DNA of 64,000 bases, taken from Azonexus hydrophilus DSM 23864 (GTDB lineage Bacteria; Pseudomonadota; Gammaproteobacteria; Burkholderiales; Rhodocyclaceae). The notes below the pieces were generated by a model. That model was not told the DNA's origin. It searched no databases and saw nothing but the letters and a program-made list of their open reading frames with translations. Shown here piece by piece: positions 29,247 to 39,614 of the stretch (the first letter of the stretch is position 1; the number at the start of each line of letters is the position of its first letter). The stretch lies in contig NZ_KE386925.1 of assembly GCF_000429605.1 (NCBI RefSeq), forward strand, positions 399,209 through 463,208, read 5' to 3'. Both the position numbers and the translations under genes were made by a program.

Positions 29247-30173
29247 TCAGAGATCGGCCAGAACACGCAGATGCGCGCCGACACTCCGGGCCAGCGAGGT
29301 CATCACATAACCGCCTTCGAGCATCGAGACGATGCGCTTGTCGCACATTTCGGCAGCAAGTTTCTTCAGGTGCTCGGTGCACCAGGCGAAATCCCGCTCG
29401 AGCAGCTTGAGGCCGCCCATGTCGTCCTCGTAGTGACCATCGAACCCCGCCGAGATGAAGATCATCTGCGGCTTGAATTCCTTGAGCCGTGGCGTCCACA
29501 CCTGCAGCACCGCATCGCGGAACTCCTCGCCACCGCAACCGGAAGCCAGCGGCACGTTGCACATGTTGGCAGCTGGTTTGTCGGCCCCCGAATAGGGATA
29601 GAAGGGATGCTGGAAAATGCTGCACATCAGCACTTTATCGTTACCGGCGAAGCAATCCTCGGTACCGTTGCCGTGATGCACGTCGAAGTCGATGATGGCG
29701 ACGCGCTCCAGTCCATGCACCTTGATCGCATGCATGGCGGCAACGCCGATGTTGTTGAAGAAGCAGAAGCCCATCGGCGTCGCTTTTTCAGCGTGGTGAC
29801 CGGGCGGGCGAACGGCGCAGAAAGCGTTCTCGCATTCGCCGCTCATCACCAGATCGACCCCCATGCAACCGGCACCGGCCGCGCGCAAGGCCGCCTGCCA
29901 GGTATGCGGATTCATCGCGGTATCGGGATCGAGGTGCACGATCCCCATTTCCGGCGAAGCGCGCTTGATCCGTTCCAGATGCGAGGCCGGATGGACGCGC
30001 AACAATTGCTCGAAAGTCGCCAGCGGCGCGTCGTAATAAACGAAATAGGCATCGATGCCCTGGGCGATCAGGTGATCGTTGATGGCAGTGAGGCGTTGCG
30101 GGCATTCCGGGTGATGCGTCCCCATGTCATGCAACTGGCAGTCGCGATGGGTGATGAAGGCAGTGGTCGTCAC
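29247..30173 (-). CDS. Histone-deacetylase-family amidohydrolase (AcuC/HDAC-like)
   Basis: A 308-residue zinc amidohydrolase of the arginase/deacetylase fold. The catalytic and zinc-binding segments are complete: AVRPPGHHAEK, IIDFDVHHGNGTE and ISAGFDGHYED, with the GGY of the active-site Tyr in LEGGYVM. In bacteria such enzymes deacetylate small amides, acetylpolyamines or protein lysines, or affect acetoin use; the substrate here is unknown. It begins with a GTG at 30173 behind GAGAGA. It is divergent from the moxR operon and lies upstream of lysC. Confidence 0.9.
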   Translation of the reverse strand: MTTTAFITHRDCQLHDMGTHHPECPQRLTAINDHLIAQGIDAYFVYYDAPLATFEQLLRVHPASHLERIKRASPEMGIVHLDPDTAMNPHTWQAALRAAGAGCMGVDLVMSGECENAFCAVRPPGHHAEKATPMGFCFFNNIGVAAMHAIKVHGLERVAIIDFDVHHGNGTEDCFAGNDKVLMCSIFQHPFYPYSGADKPAANMCNVPLASGCGGEEFRDAVLQVWTPRLKEFKPQMIFISAGFDGHYEDDMGGLKLLERDFAWCTEHLKKLAAEMCDKRIVSMLEGGYVMTSLARSVGAHLRVLADL

Positions 30174-30296
30174 TTGTTCTCTCTCTGCGATGCGGCGCCG
30201 CGAATGGCGCTCGTCGAAGGGTCATTATCGTCTTATTTGCGCGGGCGCTTCAAGCATTAGAATGGAGTGTCCCGCAGCCCCCCACGGAAATCCTGC

Positions 30297-31244
<948 letters not shown>

Positions 31245-31249
31245 CCCTC

Positions 31250-32203
31250 GTGCGGCTGAACCTCAGGGAACTGCAGCAACGCCTGTTCGGCAACCCGGAT
31301 GACGGGCTGACGCCGGTCACACTCGACCGGCGCCGCATCTTCATCCTGCCGTCGCGCGCCGGCCTGCTGTTTGCCCTGACCCTGCTCGTCATGCTGCTCG
31401 CGGCGATCAACTACAACCTGGCACTCGGTCACGCCCTGGTCTTCCTGCTGGCTGGACTCGGTCTGGTCGGCATGGTGCACACCTTTCGCAACCTTCATGG
31501 CCTGCGCATCACGCCCGGCCGCTGCGCCCCGGTTTTCGCTGGCGAAACGGCCGAATTCAAGCTACTGCTCGACAACGATCGCCCGGGATCGCGCTACGGC
31601 CTGATGCTTGAAGCCGAAAAAGGACTGAGCGCCAGCAGCAGTGTCGGTGGCGGCAATCAGGCCAGCGTCGGCGTCCCGGTCCATGCCCATCGACGCGGCT
31701 GGCTACCCCTGCCGCGCACGCGCCTGAGTACCCGTTATCCGCTTGGCCTGTTCACCGCCTGGAGTTATCTGCAGCCAGGCATGCGCTGCCTGGTCTACCC
31801 CAAGCCGCTGCCGCAAGCCCTGCCCGATGGTCTGTGGGCTGCGCAGGGTAGCGGCAACGGCAGCGGCGGGCAGGAAGACTTCGCCGGCTTTCGCGAACGA
31901 CAGACCACCGATTCGCTGCGTCATGTAGCCTGGAAGGCCAGTGCCCGTGACGACGGTTCGCGACCTTTGCTGGTCAAGCAATTCGCCGGCGGCAGCGATA
32001 GCCAGCTCGAGCTCGCCTGGTCGGCCACCGACCCGACCGTCGACGATGAAACGCGCTTGTCCGTGCTCACCGGCTGGGTGCTCGCCGCCGACCAGGGACG
32101 CATCCCTTTCAGCCTGAGCCTGCCCGGGGTCAGCATTCCGGCCGGCAACGGCGCGGCCCACCGCCAGCGCTGCCTGGAAGCCCTGGCCCTGTTCCGGACA
32201 TGA
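31250..32203 (+). CDS. DUF58 domain protein
   Basis: A 317-residue membrane-anchored protein. Two hydrophobic segments (about 33-75) are followed by a beta-rich domain and the DUF58 core GSGGQEDFAGFRERQTTDSLRHVAWKASAR, whose Arg/His/Trp pattern is the family mark. DUF58 proteins usually lie between a MoxR ATPase and a TgpA transglutaminase, as here, and are thought to be MoxR clients. The start is a GTG at 31250, 5 bp after the moxR stop, without a clear ribosome site. It overlaps the next gene by 4 bp (ATGA). Confidence 0.9.
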   Translation: MRLNLRELQQRLFGNPDDGLTPVTLDRRRIFILPSRAGLLFALTLLVMLLAAINYNLALGHALVFLLAGLGLVGMVHTFRNLHGLRITPGRCAPVFAGETAEFKLLLDNDRPGSRYGLMLEAEKGLSASSSVGGGNQASVGVPVHAHRRGWLPLPRTRLSTRYPLGLFTAWSYLQPGMRCLVYPKPLPQALPDGLWAAQGSGNGSGGQEDFAGFRERQTTDSLRHVAWKASARDDGSRPLLVKQFAGGSDSQLELAWSATDPTVDDETRLSVLTGWVLAADQGRIPFSLSLPGVSIPAGNGAAHRQRCLEALALFRT

Positions 32204-34143
32204 AACGCAGCCAGCCCGATCCGCTGAGCCGCGAGCAGACGCCCTGGCTGTTCGCCGCAGCGCTGGTCACCACCTTGCCGCACACGCTGCAGCAACCCTG
32301 GTGGCTGAGTGCCCTGGGCGGCCTGCTGTTCGCCTGGGCCTTTCTGTTGTGGCGAGAGGATCGTCGCTTACCCGGTCGCTGGATCCTGCTGGCCCTGGTC
32401 GTCGCCGGCATCGCCGCCATCCTTGCCGATTTCCGCACCCTGCTCGGACGCGAAGCCGGCGTCGCCACGCTGGTCCTGTTCATGGCGATGAAACTGCTCG
32501 AATTGCGCAGCCGACGAGACGCCACAGTGATCGTCATGCTCGGCTACTTCCTGCTGCTGACGCACTACTTCCATAGCCAGGACATCCCCACCGGACTGTG
32601 GCTACTGTTCGCGCTCTGGGTAGTCACCGCTGCGCTGGTGCGACTGCAGGCAGCGACCATGCCGCCCAGGGAAAACCTGTTCCAGGCCGGCAGCCTGCTG
32701 GCTCAGGCTCTGCCATTCATGCTCGTGCTCTACCTGCTGTTCCCGCGGATCAACGGTCCGCTCTGGGGCCTGCCCGCCGATGCCTTTACCGGCCAGACGG
32801 GTCTTTCAGACAGCATGGCCCCAGGCAACATTGCCAATCTCGTGCGCAGCGGCGAAATCGCTTTCCGCGTCCGCTTCGACGAGGCTCTACCGGCACGCCA
32901 GCAACTTTACTGGCGAGGTCCGGTACTGGAGAGTTTCGATGGGCGCACCTGGCGCCAGTCGACCCGGCCGGCCAATCCCGAGCGTATCGAGGAACTCGGC
33001 CCGCGCATCGCCTACGAAATGACGCTGGAAGCGCACGGCCAGCGCTGGCTGCTCGCTCTCGACGCCCCGGTCACCCTACCCGCTGGCGCCAACCTCGACG
33101 GACGCCTGTCCGCACTGGCTCCCCGCCCGGTGGAGAAGCGCCAGCGCCTGCGCCTGAGCTCAAGCCCGGCCTATCGTCTCAACACTGCGGAATCGCCGCT
33201 CAGCCTGAGCGACAACCTGCGCCTGCCCGCCAACAACAATCCGCAAACCCGGGAACTCGCCCGCAACTGGCAGGCGCAAGCGAATGATCCGGCCGAAGTG
33301 ATCGCGCTGGCACTCCGCCATTTCCGCGAAGAACCCTTCCATTACACCCTGCAGCCGCCCCTGCTCGGACGCGATGGCATCGACGACTTCCTGTTCCGCA
33401 CCCGGCGCGGCTTTTGCGAACACTACGCCGCCGCCTTCGTCGTCCTGATGCGTAACGCCGGCATCCCGGCCCGGGTGGTCACCGGCTACCAGGGCGGCGA
33501 GCTGAACCCGCGCGACGGCTATCTAGTCGTCCGCCAGTCGGAAGCCCATGCCTGGGCCGAAGTCTGGCTGGAACAACGCGGCTGGATACGCGTCGACCCG
33601 ACCGCCGCGGTGGCCCCGGAACGTATCGAGCGCGGCATCGTCGATGCCCTGCCGGCCGGCGAACCCCTGCCCGCCTTCCTGCTGCGTCACGGCGACTGGC
33701 TGCACGACCTGCGCCATCGCTGGGAAGCGCTGAACAACGCCTGGAACCAGCATATCCTGGGTTATGACACGCAACGCCAACGCGACCTGCTGTCGCGTCT
33801 CGGCTTTGCGGTCGACTGGCGTCAACTGGTCATCGCCCTGGGACTGGCCTGTGCCCTCATTCTGGCCCTGGTGACTGCCTGGAGCCTGCGCCAACGGATA
33901 CGCCCGGCGCCGGAAATACGCCTCTGGCATCGTGCCCAGCGACGAATCGGTATACACTGCGCGCCGGGTGAAACGCCCCTGGCCTTCGCCGCCCGCCTGC
34001 GTGCCGCAGACCCGGCGCTGGCAGCACGTTTCGACCCGGTGGTCCGGCATTTCATGCTGGCCCGCTACGCCCCGGACAACCCTAACTCGCTGGCCGCCCT
34101 CGCCGCCGCCGTGAAACGACTTCCCAGACGGAGAATCGCTTGA
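32200..34143 (+). CDS. tgpA: TgpA-type membrane transglutaminase (DUF3488 plus transglutaminase core)
   Basis: A 647-residue inner-membrane protein with about six N-terminal helices (DUF3488, residues 10-185), a large periplasmic domain with the transglutaminase core (about 365-470), and one more helix (about 545-565) before a short C-terminal DUF4129-like tail. The catalytic Cys is in RTRRGFCEHYAAAFVVLMRNAGIPARVVTGYQGGE, the His in SEAHAWAEVWLEQRGW and the Asp in RVDPTA. TgpA is essential in P. aeruginosa and linked to the envelope; its substrate is unknown. It overlaps DUF58 by 4 bp and mltB by 4 bp. Confidence 0.92.
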   Translation: MKRSQPDPLSREQTPWLFAAALVTTLPHTLQQPWWLSALGGLLFAWAFLLWREDRRLPGRWILLALVVAGIAAILADFRTLLGREAGVATLVLFMAMKLLELRSRRDATVIVMLGYFLLLTHYFHSQDIPTGLWLLFALWVVTAALVRLQAATMPPRENLFQAGSLLAQALPFMLVLYLLFPRINGPLWGLPADAFTGQTGLSDSMAPGNIANLVRSGEIAFRVRFDEALPARQQLYWRGPVLESFDGRTWRQSTRPANPERIEELGPRIAYEMTLEAHGQRWLLALDAPVTLPAGANLDGRLSALAPRPVEKRQRLRLSSSPAYRLNTAESPLSLSDNLRLPANNNPQTRELARNWQAQANDPAEVIALALRHFREEPFHYTLQPPLLGRDGIDDFLFRTRRGFCEHYAAAFVVLMRNAGIPARVVTGYQGGELNPRDGYLVVRQSEAHAWAEVWLEQRGWIRVDPTAAVAPERIERGIVDALPAGEPLPAFLLRHGDWLHDLRHRWEALNNAWNQHILGYDTQRQRDLLSRLGFAVDWRQLVIALGLACALILALVTAWSLRQRIRPAPEIRLWHRAQRRIGIHCAPGETPLAFAARLRAADPALAARFDPVVRHFMLARYAPDNPNSLAALAAAVKRLPRRRIA

Positions 34144-35144
34144 GCAAGACCCTGGCCGCCCTGGCTTTTACCCTGACCACGCAGTTTGCCGTCGCCGCGC
34201 CCGGCAGCATCGCCGACCTCCCCGAAGCGGCGGCTTTCGCCAACGATCTCGCCCAGCGCCAAGGCTTCGATGCCAGCAGGCTGCTTGAACAGTTTTCCGC
34301 CATCCGGACCAACGAACGCGTCCTGCAACTGATTGCCCCGCCGAGTTCGCCGACCCAGCGCTCCTGGGAACGCTACCGCCCGCGCTTCGTCAACGCCCAG
34401 CGCATCGCTGGCGGCGTGCGCTTCTGGCAGGAGAATGCGCTGACGCTGGCGCGCGCCCGCGCCCTCTACGGCGTGCCGGAAGAAGTGATCGTTGCCATCA
34501 TCGGCGTCGAAACGGTCTATGGCAGCAATACCGGCGGTTTCGGTGTGCTTGAGGCACTCGCCACGCTGGCCTTTCAATACCCGCGCCGGGCCGAGTTCTT
34601 CCGCAGCGAACTCGAACAATTCCTGCTGATGACCCGCGAGAACGGCCTCGACCCGCTTGCCGTCAAGGGCTCCTTCGCCGGCGCCATCGGCATTCCGCAA
34701 TTCATGCCGGGCAGCCAGCGCCGCTATGCCGTCGATTTCGATGGCGACCAGCGCGTCGACCTGAGCAACAGCGTCGCCGACGCCATCGGCAGCGTCGCCC
34801 GCTTCCTGGAACAGCACGGCTGGCAAGCCGGACAACCGGTTGCCGTGCCGGCCCGACTACCGGGCACGCCGGATCAGTCGCTGCTCGAAGCCGGCATCCG
34901 CCCCAGCCTGCGCGTCGCCGACCTGTTCGAGCGCGGCATCGTGGCCACGGCAGCCCCCGAATCGACGGTGACGCTGGTCGATCTGGTCAGCCCCGGACAA
35001 GCCACGGAATACTGGCTGGGTTTCGAGAATTTCTACGTGATCACCCGCTACAACCGCTCGAGTTTCTACGCCATGTCGGTGTTCCAGCTGGCCGAGGAAA
35101 TCCGTCGGGCGATGCCGCCGCCCATCCGCGAGGCCATGCGCTAA
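34140..35144 (+). CDS. mltB: Membrane-bound/periplasmic lytic murein transglycosylase B
   Basis: Cleaves peptidoglycan glycan strands without hydrolysis. The 334-residue product has a Sec signal peptide (MSKTLAALAFTLTTQFAVAAP) with no lipobox Cys, so it is periplasmic rather than a lipoprotein. The catalytic Glu is in IIGVETVYGSNTGGF, and the motifs ALATLAFQYPRRAEFFR, SFAGAIGIPQFMPGSQ and NFYVITRYNRSSFYAMSV are typical of the SltB/MltB family. It starts with TTG at 34140, overlapping tgpA (TTGA). The stop overlaps the convergent rpoS stop (35141-35144). Its place as fourth gene of a MoxR operon ties that operon to cell-wall work. Confidence 0.93.
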   Translation: MSKTLAALAFTLTTQFAVAAPGSIADLPEAAAFANDLAQRQGFDASRLLEQFSAIRTNERVLQLIAPPSSPTQRSWERYRPRFVNAQRIAGGVRFWQENALTLARARALYGVPEEVIVAIIGVETVYGSNTGGFGVLEALATLAFQYPRRAEFFRSELEQFLLMTRENGLDPLAVKGSFAGAIGIPQFMPGSQRRYAVDFDGDQRVDLSNSVADAIGSVARFLEQHGWQAGQPVAVPARLPGTPDQSLLEAGIRPSLRVADLFERGIVATAAPESTVTLVDLVSPGQATEYWLGFENFYVITRYNRSSFYAMSVFQLAEEIRRAMPPPIREAMR

Positions 35145-36082
35145 AGCAGCGAATCGCGGGTGATGTTGCCGCGCCGGATGATCTTGCGCAGCCGGTCCAG
35201 CCCTTCGAGCTGAATCTGGCGCACCCGCTCCCGGGTCAGCCCGAGATCGCCGGCGATGGCATCGAGCGTGGCAATCTCGCAGCCGTTCAGACCATAGCGG
35301 CGCTCGATGATCTGGCGCTGGCGTTCGCTCAGTTCGTCCAGCCATGAAGCCAGCAGTGAACCGACTTCGCTGGACTGCAGCAGGCTTTCCGGATCGTCGC
35401 CGGAATCATCCGGGATGAACTCGGCCATGGTGTGATTGGGATCGATGTCGAGCGGCGCGTCGAGCGAGGCGATATGCTCGTTCAGCGACAGGATGCGGCG
35501 CACTTCCTCGGCCGGCCGGTCGAGCAGCAAGGCCACCTTCTCCACCGTCGACTCGCGGCTATCGGCCGATTCCAGGTGGCGCATGGCACGCAGGACGAGG
35601 TTGATTTCCTTGACCACATGCACCGGCAGCCGGATGGTCCGCGAGTGATTCATGATGCTGCGCTCGATGCCCTGACGTACCCACCAGGTCGCGTAGGTCG
35701 AAAAACGGAAACCGCGTTCCGGATCGAATTTTTCCAGCGCATGGATCAGGCCGAGGTTCCCTTCCTCGATCAGATCGAGCAAGGGTATCCCGCGATTGAG
35801 ATAGTGCTTGGCGATATTCACCACCAGCCGCAGGTTGTGCTCGATCATTTTCTGCCGGGCGGCGAAGTCACCGGCCCGCACCAGCCGCGCGGTTGCCAGT
35901 TCCTCCTCCGGTGTCAGCAGCGGGCGGGCACCGATCTCGTTGAGGTAGATCTGGGTGACGTCCTCCAGCAGACTGGCTTCGGCCAAAGCCGTTTCGGCGG
36001 CCAGCGGGAACAGCGTCTCACCGTCGGCGGCGAGCGGTAGCTCGTCGCCGTTCTGCTCCTCGCCCGCTTCGTCCAGACTCAT
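35141..36082 (-). CDS. rpoS: RNA polymerase sigma factor RpoS
   Basis: The stationary-phase/general-stress sigma factor, 313 residues. Sigma region 1.2 (DVTQIYLNEIGARPLLTPEEELATARLVRAGD), 2.2-2.4 (LIEEGNLGLIHALEKFDPERGFRFSTYATWWVRQGIERSI), 3 and 4.2 (IATLDAIAGDLGLTRERVRQIQ) are all present and intact. The sequence is split here into named regions; the DPERGFRFSTYATWWVRQ core is diagnostic of sigma-70-family factors and the length of RpoS. It overlaps nlpD by 4 bp (ATGA), the order nlpD-rpoS being the best known mark for this gene. As in other bacteria an rpoS promoter may lie inside nlpD. Confidence 0.97.
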   Translation of the reverse strand: MSLDEAGEEQNGDELPLAADGETLFPLAAETALAEASLLEDVTQIYLNEIGARPLLTPEEELATARLVRAGDFAARQKMIEHNLRLVVNIAKHYLNRGIPLLDLIEEGNLGLIHALEKFDPERGFRFSTYATWWVRQGIERSIMNHSRTIRLPVHVVKEINLVLRAMRHLESADSRESTVEKVALLLDRPAEEVRRILSLNEHIASLDAPLDIDPNHTMAEFIPDDSGDDPESLLQSSEVGSLLASWLDELSERQRQIIERRYGLNGCEIATLDAIAGDLGLTRERVRQIQLEGLDRLRKIIRRGNITRDSLL

Positions 36083-36987
36083 CGACCCGGCAGGAAGGGA
36101 CCCGGATCGACCGGCTTGCCCTGTTTGCGGATCTCGAAATGCAGTTTGACACCGGAGGTACCGGTACTGCCCATTTCGGCGATTTTCTGCCCCAGCTTCA
36201 CCGACTGGCCTTCCTTGACCAGGATGCGATTGTTATGGGCATACACCGAAAGGTGGTTGGCGCCATGCTTGACGATGACCAGCTTGCCGTAACCGGCAAG
36301 GGCCTCGCCGACATACAGCACCTGCCCGTCGGCGGCAGCCAGCACGGGATCGCCCACGCGACCGGCGAAATCGATGCCCTTGTTGGTGGTGCCGTTGTAA
36401 GGCGCCTGGATCTTCGCCGAACTCGGCCACGCCCAGGTAATCCCGTCCACCTGAGCCGTCTGGGCCGCCGCAGCCGGTGTCGGCGCAGGCTCCGTGGCCA
36501 CAGGCGGCGTCGGCGCGGCGGGCGCTGCAGGCGGCGTCGCCGGCGCACTTGCCGGAGTCGAATTCAGGCGGGCATGCGCCTCGTCGGAATAGGCTTCCTT
36601 GCCACCGCGCGGCTCACGCAGGACGCCGCTCTGCGTCACCGGCGCAGGCGCATCGAGGGGGCGGGCTTCGACCCCGCTACCGATACCGATCGGGCTGGCC
36701 ACCGGCGCGACTTCCGCCGTCTGGCCGGCAGGACGGGTCAGGCGAAGAATCTGGCCCTCGCGCAGGGTCGTCGGATCGGAAATGTTGTTGATCGCCGCCA
36801 GTTCGTTGTGATCCATGCCGTTTTCACGGGCAATCCGGTACAGGGTGTCGCCACGTTTGACGGCATACTCACCCGCACCAGCAACTCTGGCCTGGGCGGT
36901 CGGAGTGCGATCGACGGTTGGCGCAGGCGCCTGCGTACAGGCGGCAAGAAAAAATACGACAGCAAGGGGGGCGAGGAATCGGGTCAT
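36079..36987 (-). CDS. nlpD: NlpD-type LysM/M23 lipoprotein
   Basis: Outer-membrane lipoprotein that activates amidases for daughter-cell separation. The 302-residue product starts [18 protein letters not shown] with the lipobox Cys at residue 17. A LysM domain (about 42-85, [28 protein letters not shown]) is followed by a Pro/Ala-rich linker (about 95-195) and an M23 domain (about 210-300, [25 protein letters not shown] ... [15 protein letters not shown]). The His and Asp ligands of active M23 enzymes are partly lost (GIDFAG where HxGxD is usual), as in true NlpD, which activates rather than cuts. It overlaps pcm by 4 bp and rpoS by 4 bp. Confidence 0.95.
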   Translation of the reverse strand: MTRFLAPLAVVFFLAACTQAPAPTVDRTPTAQARVAGAGEYAVKRGDTLYRIARENGMDHNELAAINNISDPTTLREGQILRLTRPAGQTAEVAPVASPIGIGSGVEARPLDAPAPVTQSGVLREPRGGKEAYSDEAHARLNSTPASAPATPPAAPAAPTPPVATEPAPTPAAAAQTAQVDGITWAWPSSAKIQAPYNGTTNKGIDFAGRVGDPVLAAADGQVLYVGEALAGYGKLVIVKHGANHLSVYAHNNRILVKEGQSVKLGQKIAEMGSTGTSGVKLHFEIRKQGKPVDPGPFLPGR

Positions 36988-37640
36988 TGGGTTCCTGGTA
37001 GCAGGGGAACGAAGCGGACAGGGTCCAGCCGCGTTTCCGTGAAGCCGGTCGGTGTGTGTTCGACAAGGCAAAGATACTGCGCCTGCCCCCCGACAGGCAA
37101 GACCATGCGCCCACCCGGCGCCAGTTGCTTGAGCAACTCGGGCGGAATGGAGGCGCCGGCAGCAGCGACGATGATGCTATCGAATGGCGCCGCTTCAGGC
37201 AGACCCCAATGCCCGTCGGCGTGCTTCAGACGGACATTGAACTGCTGCAGCGTACGCATGTTGGCTTTGGCTTTCTCGAGCAGGGGCGCAATCCGCTCGA
37301 CGGCATAGACTTCCTTGCTCAACTGCCCGAGCACCGCTGCCTGGTAACCGCAACCGGCACCGACTTCAAGCGTCTTGCCGAGCCCGGGACGAGCGTTGAG
37401 CAACAACTCGATCATGCGGGCAACGATATAGGGTTGGGAAATTGTCTGCCCCATGCCCAGTGGCAGCGCCGTATCCTCGTAAGCCCGCGAGGCCAGGGCT
37501 TCCTCGACAAAAACGTGGCGGGGCACGGCAGCCATTGCCGCCAGCACCTGCTCGTTGCGGATGCCCTTCTCGCGCAGGCGCTCAACCATGCGCACACGCG
37601 TGCGCTGCGAGGTCATGCCGATACCTTGCAAACCGTGCAT
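36984..37640 (-). CDS. pcm: Protein-L-isoaspartate O-methyltransferase
   Basis: Repairs isoaspartyl residues in aged proteins using SAM. Motif I is [18 protein letters not shown] and the isoaspartate-binding part includes [17 protein letters not shown]. From the ATG at 37640 the product is 218 residues; the ATG at 37616 ([19 protein letters not shown]) has a better AAGG site but leaves out GIG-MTSQ, which is conserved in related proteins, so both remain possible. It follows surE by 2 bp and overlaps nlpD by 4 bp. surE-pcm-nlpD-rpoS is a conserved proteobacterial block. Confidence 0.94.
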   Translation of the reverse strand: MHGLQGIGMTSQRTRVRMVERLREKGIRNEQVLAAMAAVPRHVFVEEALASRAYEDTALPLGMGQTISQPYIVARMIELLLNARPGLGKTLEVGAGCGYQAAVLGQLSKEVYAVERIAPLLEKAKANMRTLQQFNVRLKHADGHWGLPEAAPFDSIIVAAAGASIPPELLKQLAPGGRMVLPVGGQAQYLCLVEHTPTGFTETRLDPVRFVPLLPGTQ

Positions 37641-37642
37641 GC

Positions 37643-38383
37643 TCAGGCCATCCATTGCCGGATTGCCGGCAACTGTCCCGTATGGGTCAGATCGATCTGC
37701 AGCGGCGTGATCGACACCCGGTTCTGTTCGATCGCATGGAAATCGGTTCCCGGTCCGGCATCGGCGGCAGCGCCGGCGGCGCCGATCCAGTACACCGTTT
37801 CCTTGCGCGGGGAAGTCATGCGCACCACCGGTTCGGCCTTGTGGCGGCGCCCCAGACGCGTCACTTCGGTCCCGGTCAATGCCTCGTAGGGAATATCCGG
37901 CACATTGACGTTGAGCAATACCGGCCCGGAAACGGGATTCCGGATATAACGCTCGACCAGTTCGCGGGCAACCCGCCCGGCCGTAGCGAAATTCAAACCG
38001 TCGAAACTGGTCATCGAAACGGCAATCGATGGAATACCGAGTAAATATCCTTCGGTCGCCGCCGCGACTGTCCCGGAATAAATCGTATCGTCGCCCATAT
38101 TGGCGCCCGAATTGATTCCGGAAACAATAATATCCGGCAAAGAATCCAGCATGCCGGTTACCGCCAGATGGACACAATCAGTCGGTGTCCCATTGACGAA
38201 GTAAAACCCGCTGGCGGCCTGTTTCAACATCAACGGCCGATCCAGTGTCAGCGAATTGCTGGCACCGCTCCGATTCTGCTCCGGCGCAACGACGACGATC
38301 TCGCCGAGCCCGCTGAGCGCCTCATGCAAGGCCGCCAGGCCGGGGGCGAAATATCCGTCGTCGTTACTGAGCAGAATGCGCAT
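37643..38383 (-). CDS. surE: 5'/3'-nucleotidase SurE
   Basis: Metal-dependent nucleoside monophosphatase, 246 residues, linked to stationary-phase survival. The metal site motif is at the N-terminus ([19 protein letters not shown], Asp-Asp), followed by the conserved [17 protein letters not shown] and the [20 protein letters not shown] segments. Typical length is 245-260. It starts 3 bp after the H-NS-like gene and is followed by pcm after 2 bp. Confidence 0.97.
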   Translation of the reverse strand: MRILLSNDDGYFAPGLAALHEALSGLGEIVVVAPEQNRSGASNSLTLDRPLMLKQAASGFYFVNGTPTDCVHLAVTGMLDSLPDIIVSGINSGANMGDDTIYSGTVAAATEGYLLGIPSIAVSMTSFDGLNFATAGRVARELVERYIRNPVSGPVLLNVNVPDIPYEALTGTEVTRLGRRHKAEPVVRMTSPRKETVYWIGAAGAAADAGPGTDFHAIEQNRVSITPLQIDLTHTGQLPAIRQWMA

Positions 38384-38386
38384 GAA

Positions 38387-38704
38387 TCAAACCAGCAGTG
38401 CGTCCAGATTGCCGCCCTGGGCCAACCAGGCTTCGACCCATTTCGGCTTGCGCCCGCGGCCGGTCCATTCGAGCTCGGCATTTTGCGGATGACGGTATTT
38501 GACCTTGACCTTGCCACCGGAGGAAGCCTTGACCTTGACTTCCTTGCCCAGCAAATCCTCGATGGCAAAACCACGGGCTTTGGCAAAAGCACGGACTTCA
38601 TTCAGGACATTTGCTTTTTCGGAAGCTTCACGACGCCTCAATTCGGCGGGAATCTGTTGTTGCAGATCACGCAGTTCAGCAAGGGAAAGTGCGGACAAAT
38701 CCAT
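38387..38704 (-). CDS. H-NS histone family DNA-binding protein
   Basis: A 105-residue nucleoid protein of the H-NS/MvaT-like BpH3 type. A short N-terminal oligomerisation helix (LSLAELRDLQQQIPAELRRREA) precedes a linker and the C-terminal DNA-binding motif YRHPQNAELEWTGRGRKPKWVEAWLAQGG, where GRGRKPKW is the AT-hook-like minor-groove contact. It may silence AT-rich DNA; the leader in front of it is itself AT-rich. It starts at the ATG at 38704 and lies 3 bp before surE, so it heads the surE-pcm-nlpD-rpoS run. Confidence 0.93.
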   Translation of the reverse strand: MDLSALSLAELRDLQQQIPAELRRREASEKANVLNEVRAFAKARGFAIEDLLGKEVKVKASSGGKVKVKYRHPQNAELEWTGRGRKPKWVEAWLAQGGNLDALLV

Positions 38705-38790
38705 AATAATCTCCTGGTTAATATTAAATCAGCGATCTAATTTAATTTAGCCGGATATATTTTTCAATATAAAAATTGAAACAGGAAATA

Positions 38791-38814
38791 AAAAAACCGG
38801 CCTGAGCCGGTTTT
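38791..38814 (-). terminator. Rho-independent terminator after tRNA-Pro(GGG)
   Basis: Stem CCGGC/GCCGG extended by A/T pairs, 4-base loop CTGA, followed on the minus strand by a run of seven T. It lies 9 bp after the tRNA and is symmetric enough to act in both directions. Confidence 0.85.
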
Positions 38815-38822
38815 CTTATCTT

Positions 38823-38900
<78 letters not shown>

Positions 38901-38933
38901 CAAGCCGAGCATTATAGCGCAAATCCGGAAAAT

Positions 38934-39329
38934 TCAAACCGACAACATCTCGATAATTGACTTCAATTCATCACGCAGACCGGCAGATTTTTTCTGCGCC
39001 AGTTCCACGCCCGCCACAGGGCGCTCAACGGCACCGCCTTCGTCGAGACGATTGCGCGCCCCGCTGATGGTAAACCCCTGATTATAAAGAAGCTCGCGAA
39101 TACGACGTACCAGCAGCACTTCGTGATGCTGATAGTAACGGCGATTACCCCGCCGCTTGACCGGCTTCAACTGGTTGAATTCCTGCTCCCAGTAACGCAG
39201 CACGTGCGGCTTGACGCCACACAGCTCGCTGACTTCACCGATGGTGAAGTAGCGCTTGGCGGGAATGGGCGGCAGATCTTCGCTGCCGGGGGACTTAGGC
39301 CGCGATTCCATCAAAGGCAAGCTCGACAT
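38934..39329 (-). CDS. MerR-family transcriptional regulator
   Basis: A 131-residue regulator with the MerR winged helix at residues 26-95 ([25 protein letters not shown], then [13 protein letters not shown] and [15 protein letters not shown]) and a short helical C-terminus. It lacks the Cys residues used by metal-sensing MerR proteins, so its signal is unknown. The gene starts inside ihfA: ATG at 39329 gives a 35 bp overlap, ATG at 39311 gives 17 bp, so the start is uncertain. A MerR gene next to ihfA is typical in many proteobacteria. Its last codon lies 35 bp from tRNA-Pro. Confidence 0.9.
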   Translation of the reverse strand: MSSLPLMESRPKSPGSEDLPPIPAKRYFTIGEVSELCGVKPHVLRYWEQEFNQLKPVKRRGNRRYYQHHEVLLVRRIRELLYNQGFTISGARNRLDEGGAVERPVAGVELAQKKSAGLRDELKSIIEMLSV

Positions 39330-39597
39330 CGGACTTCAGTTTCTGGCTGGCGTGGAAGGTCACCACGCGCCGCGCGGTGATCGGAATTTCTTCGCCGGTC
39401 TTGGGATTACGCCCCGGACGCTGTGGCTTGTCGCGCAACTGGAAGTTGCCGAAGCCGGACAGCTTGACGCCGTCGCCGGTTTCCAGGGCATTGCGGATTT
39501 CTTCGAAGAAGGCCTCGACCATGTCTTTGGCCTCGCGTTTATTGAGACCGACTTTCTCGAAAAGCAGGTCGGCGAGTTCGGCTTTGGTGAGCGTCAT
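39295..39597 (-). CDS. ihfA: Integration host factor subunit alpha
   Basis: A 100-residue DNA-bending protein of the HU/IHF family that pairs with IhfB. The N-terminal helices ([34 protein letters not shown]) and the arm with [25 protein letters not shown], including the intercalating Pro, are clear. The position right after pheT (gap 17 bp) is the standard place of ihfA (himA). Confidence 0.97.
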   Translation of the reverse strand: MTLTKAELADLLFEKVGLNKREAKDMVEAFFEEIRNALETGDGVKLSGFGNFQLRDKPQRPGRNPKTGEEIPITARRVVTFHASQKLKSDVELAFDGIAA

Positions 39598-39614
39598 CGT
39601 TATCGTATCTTTCC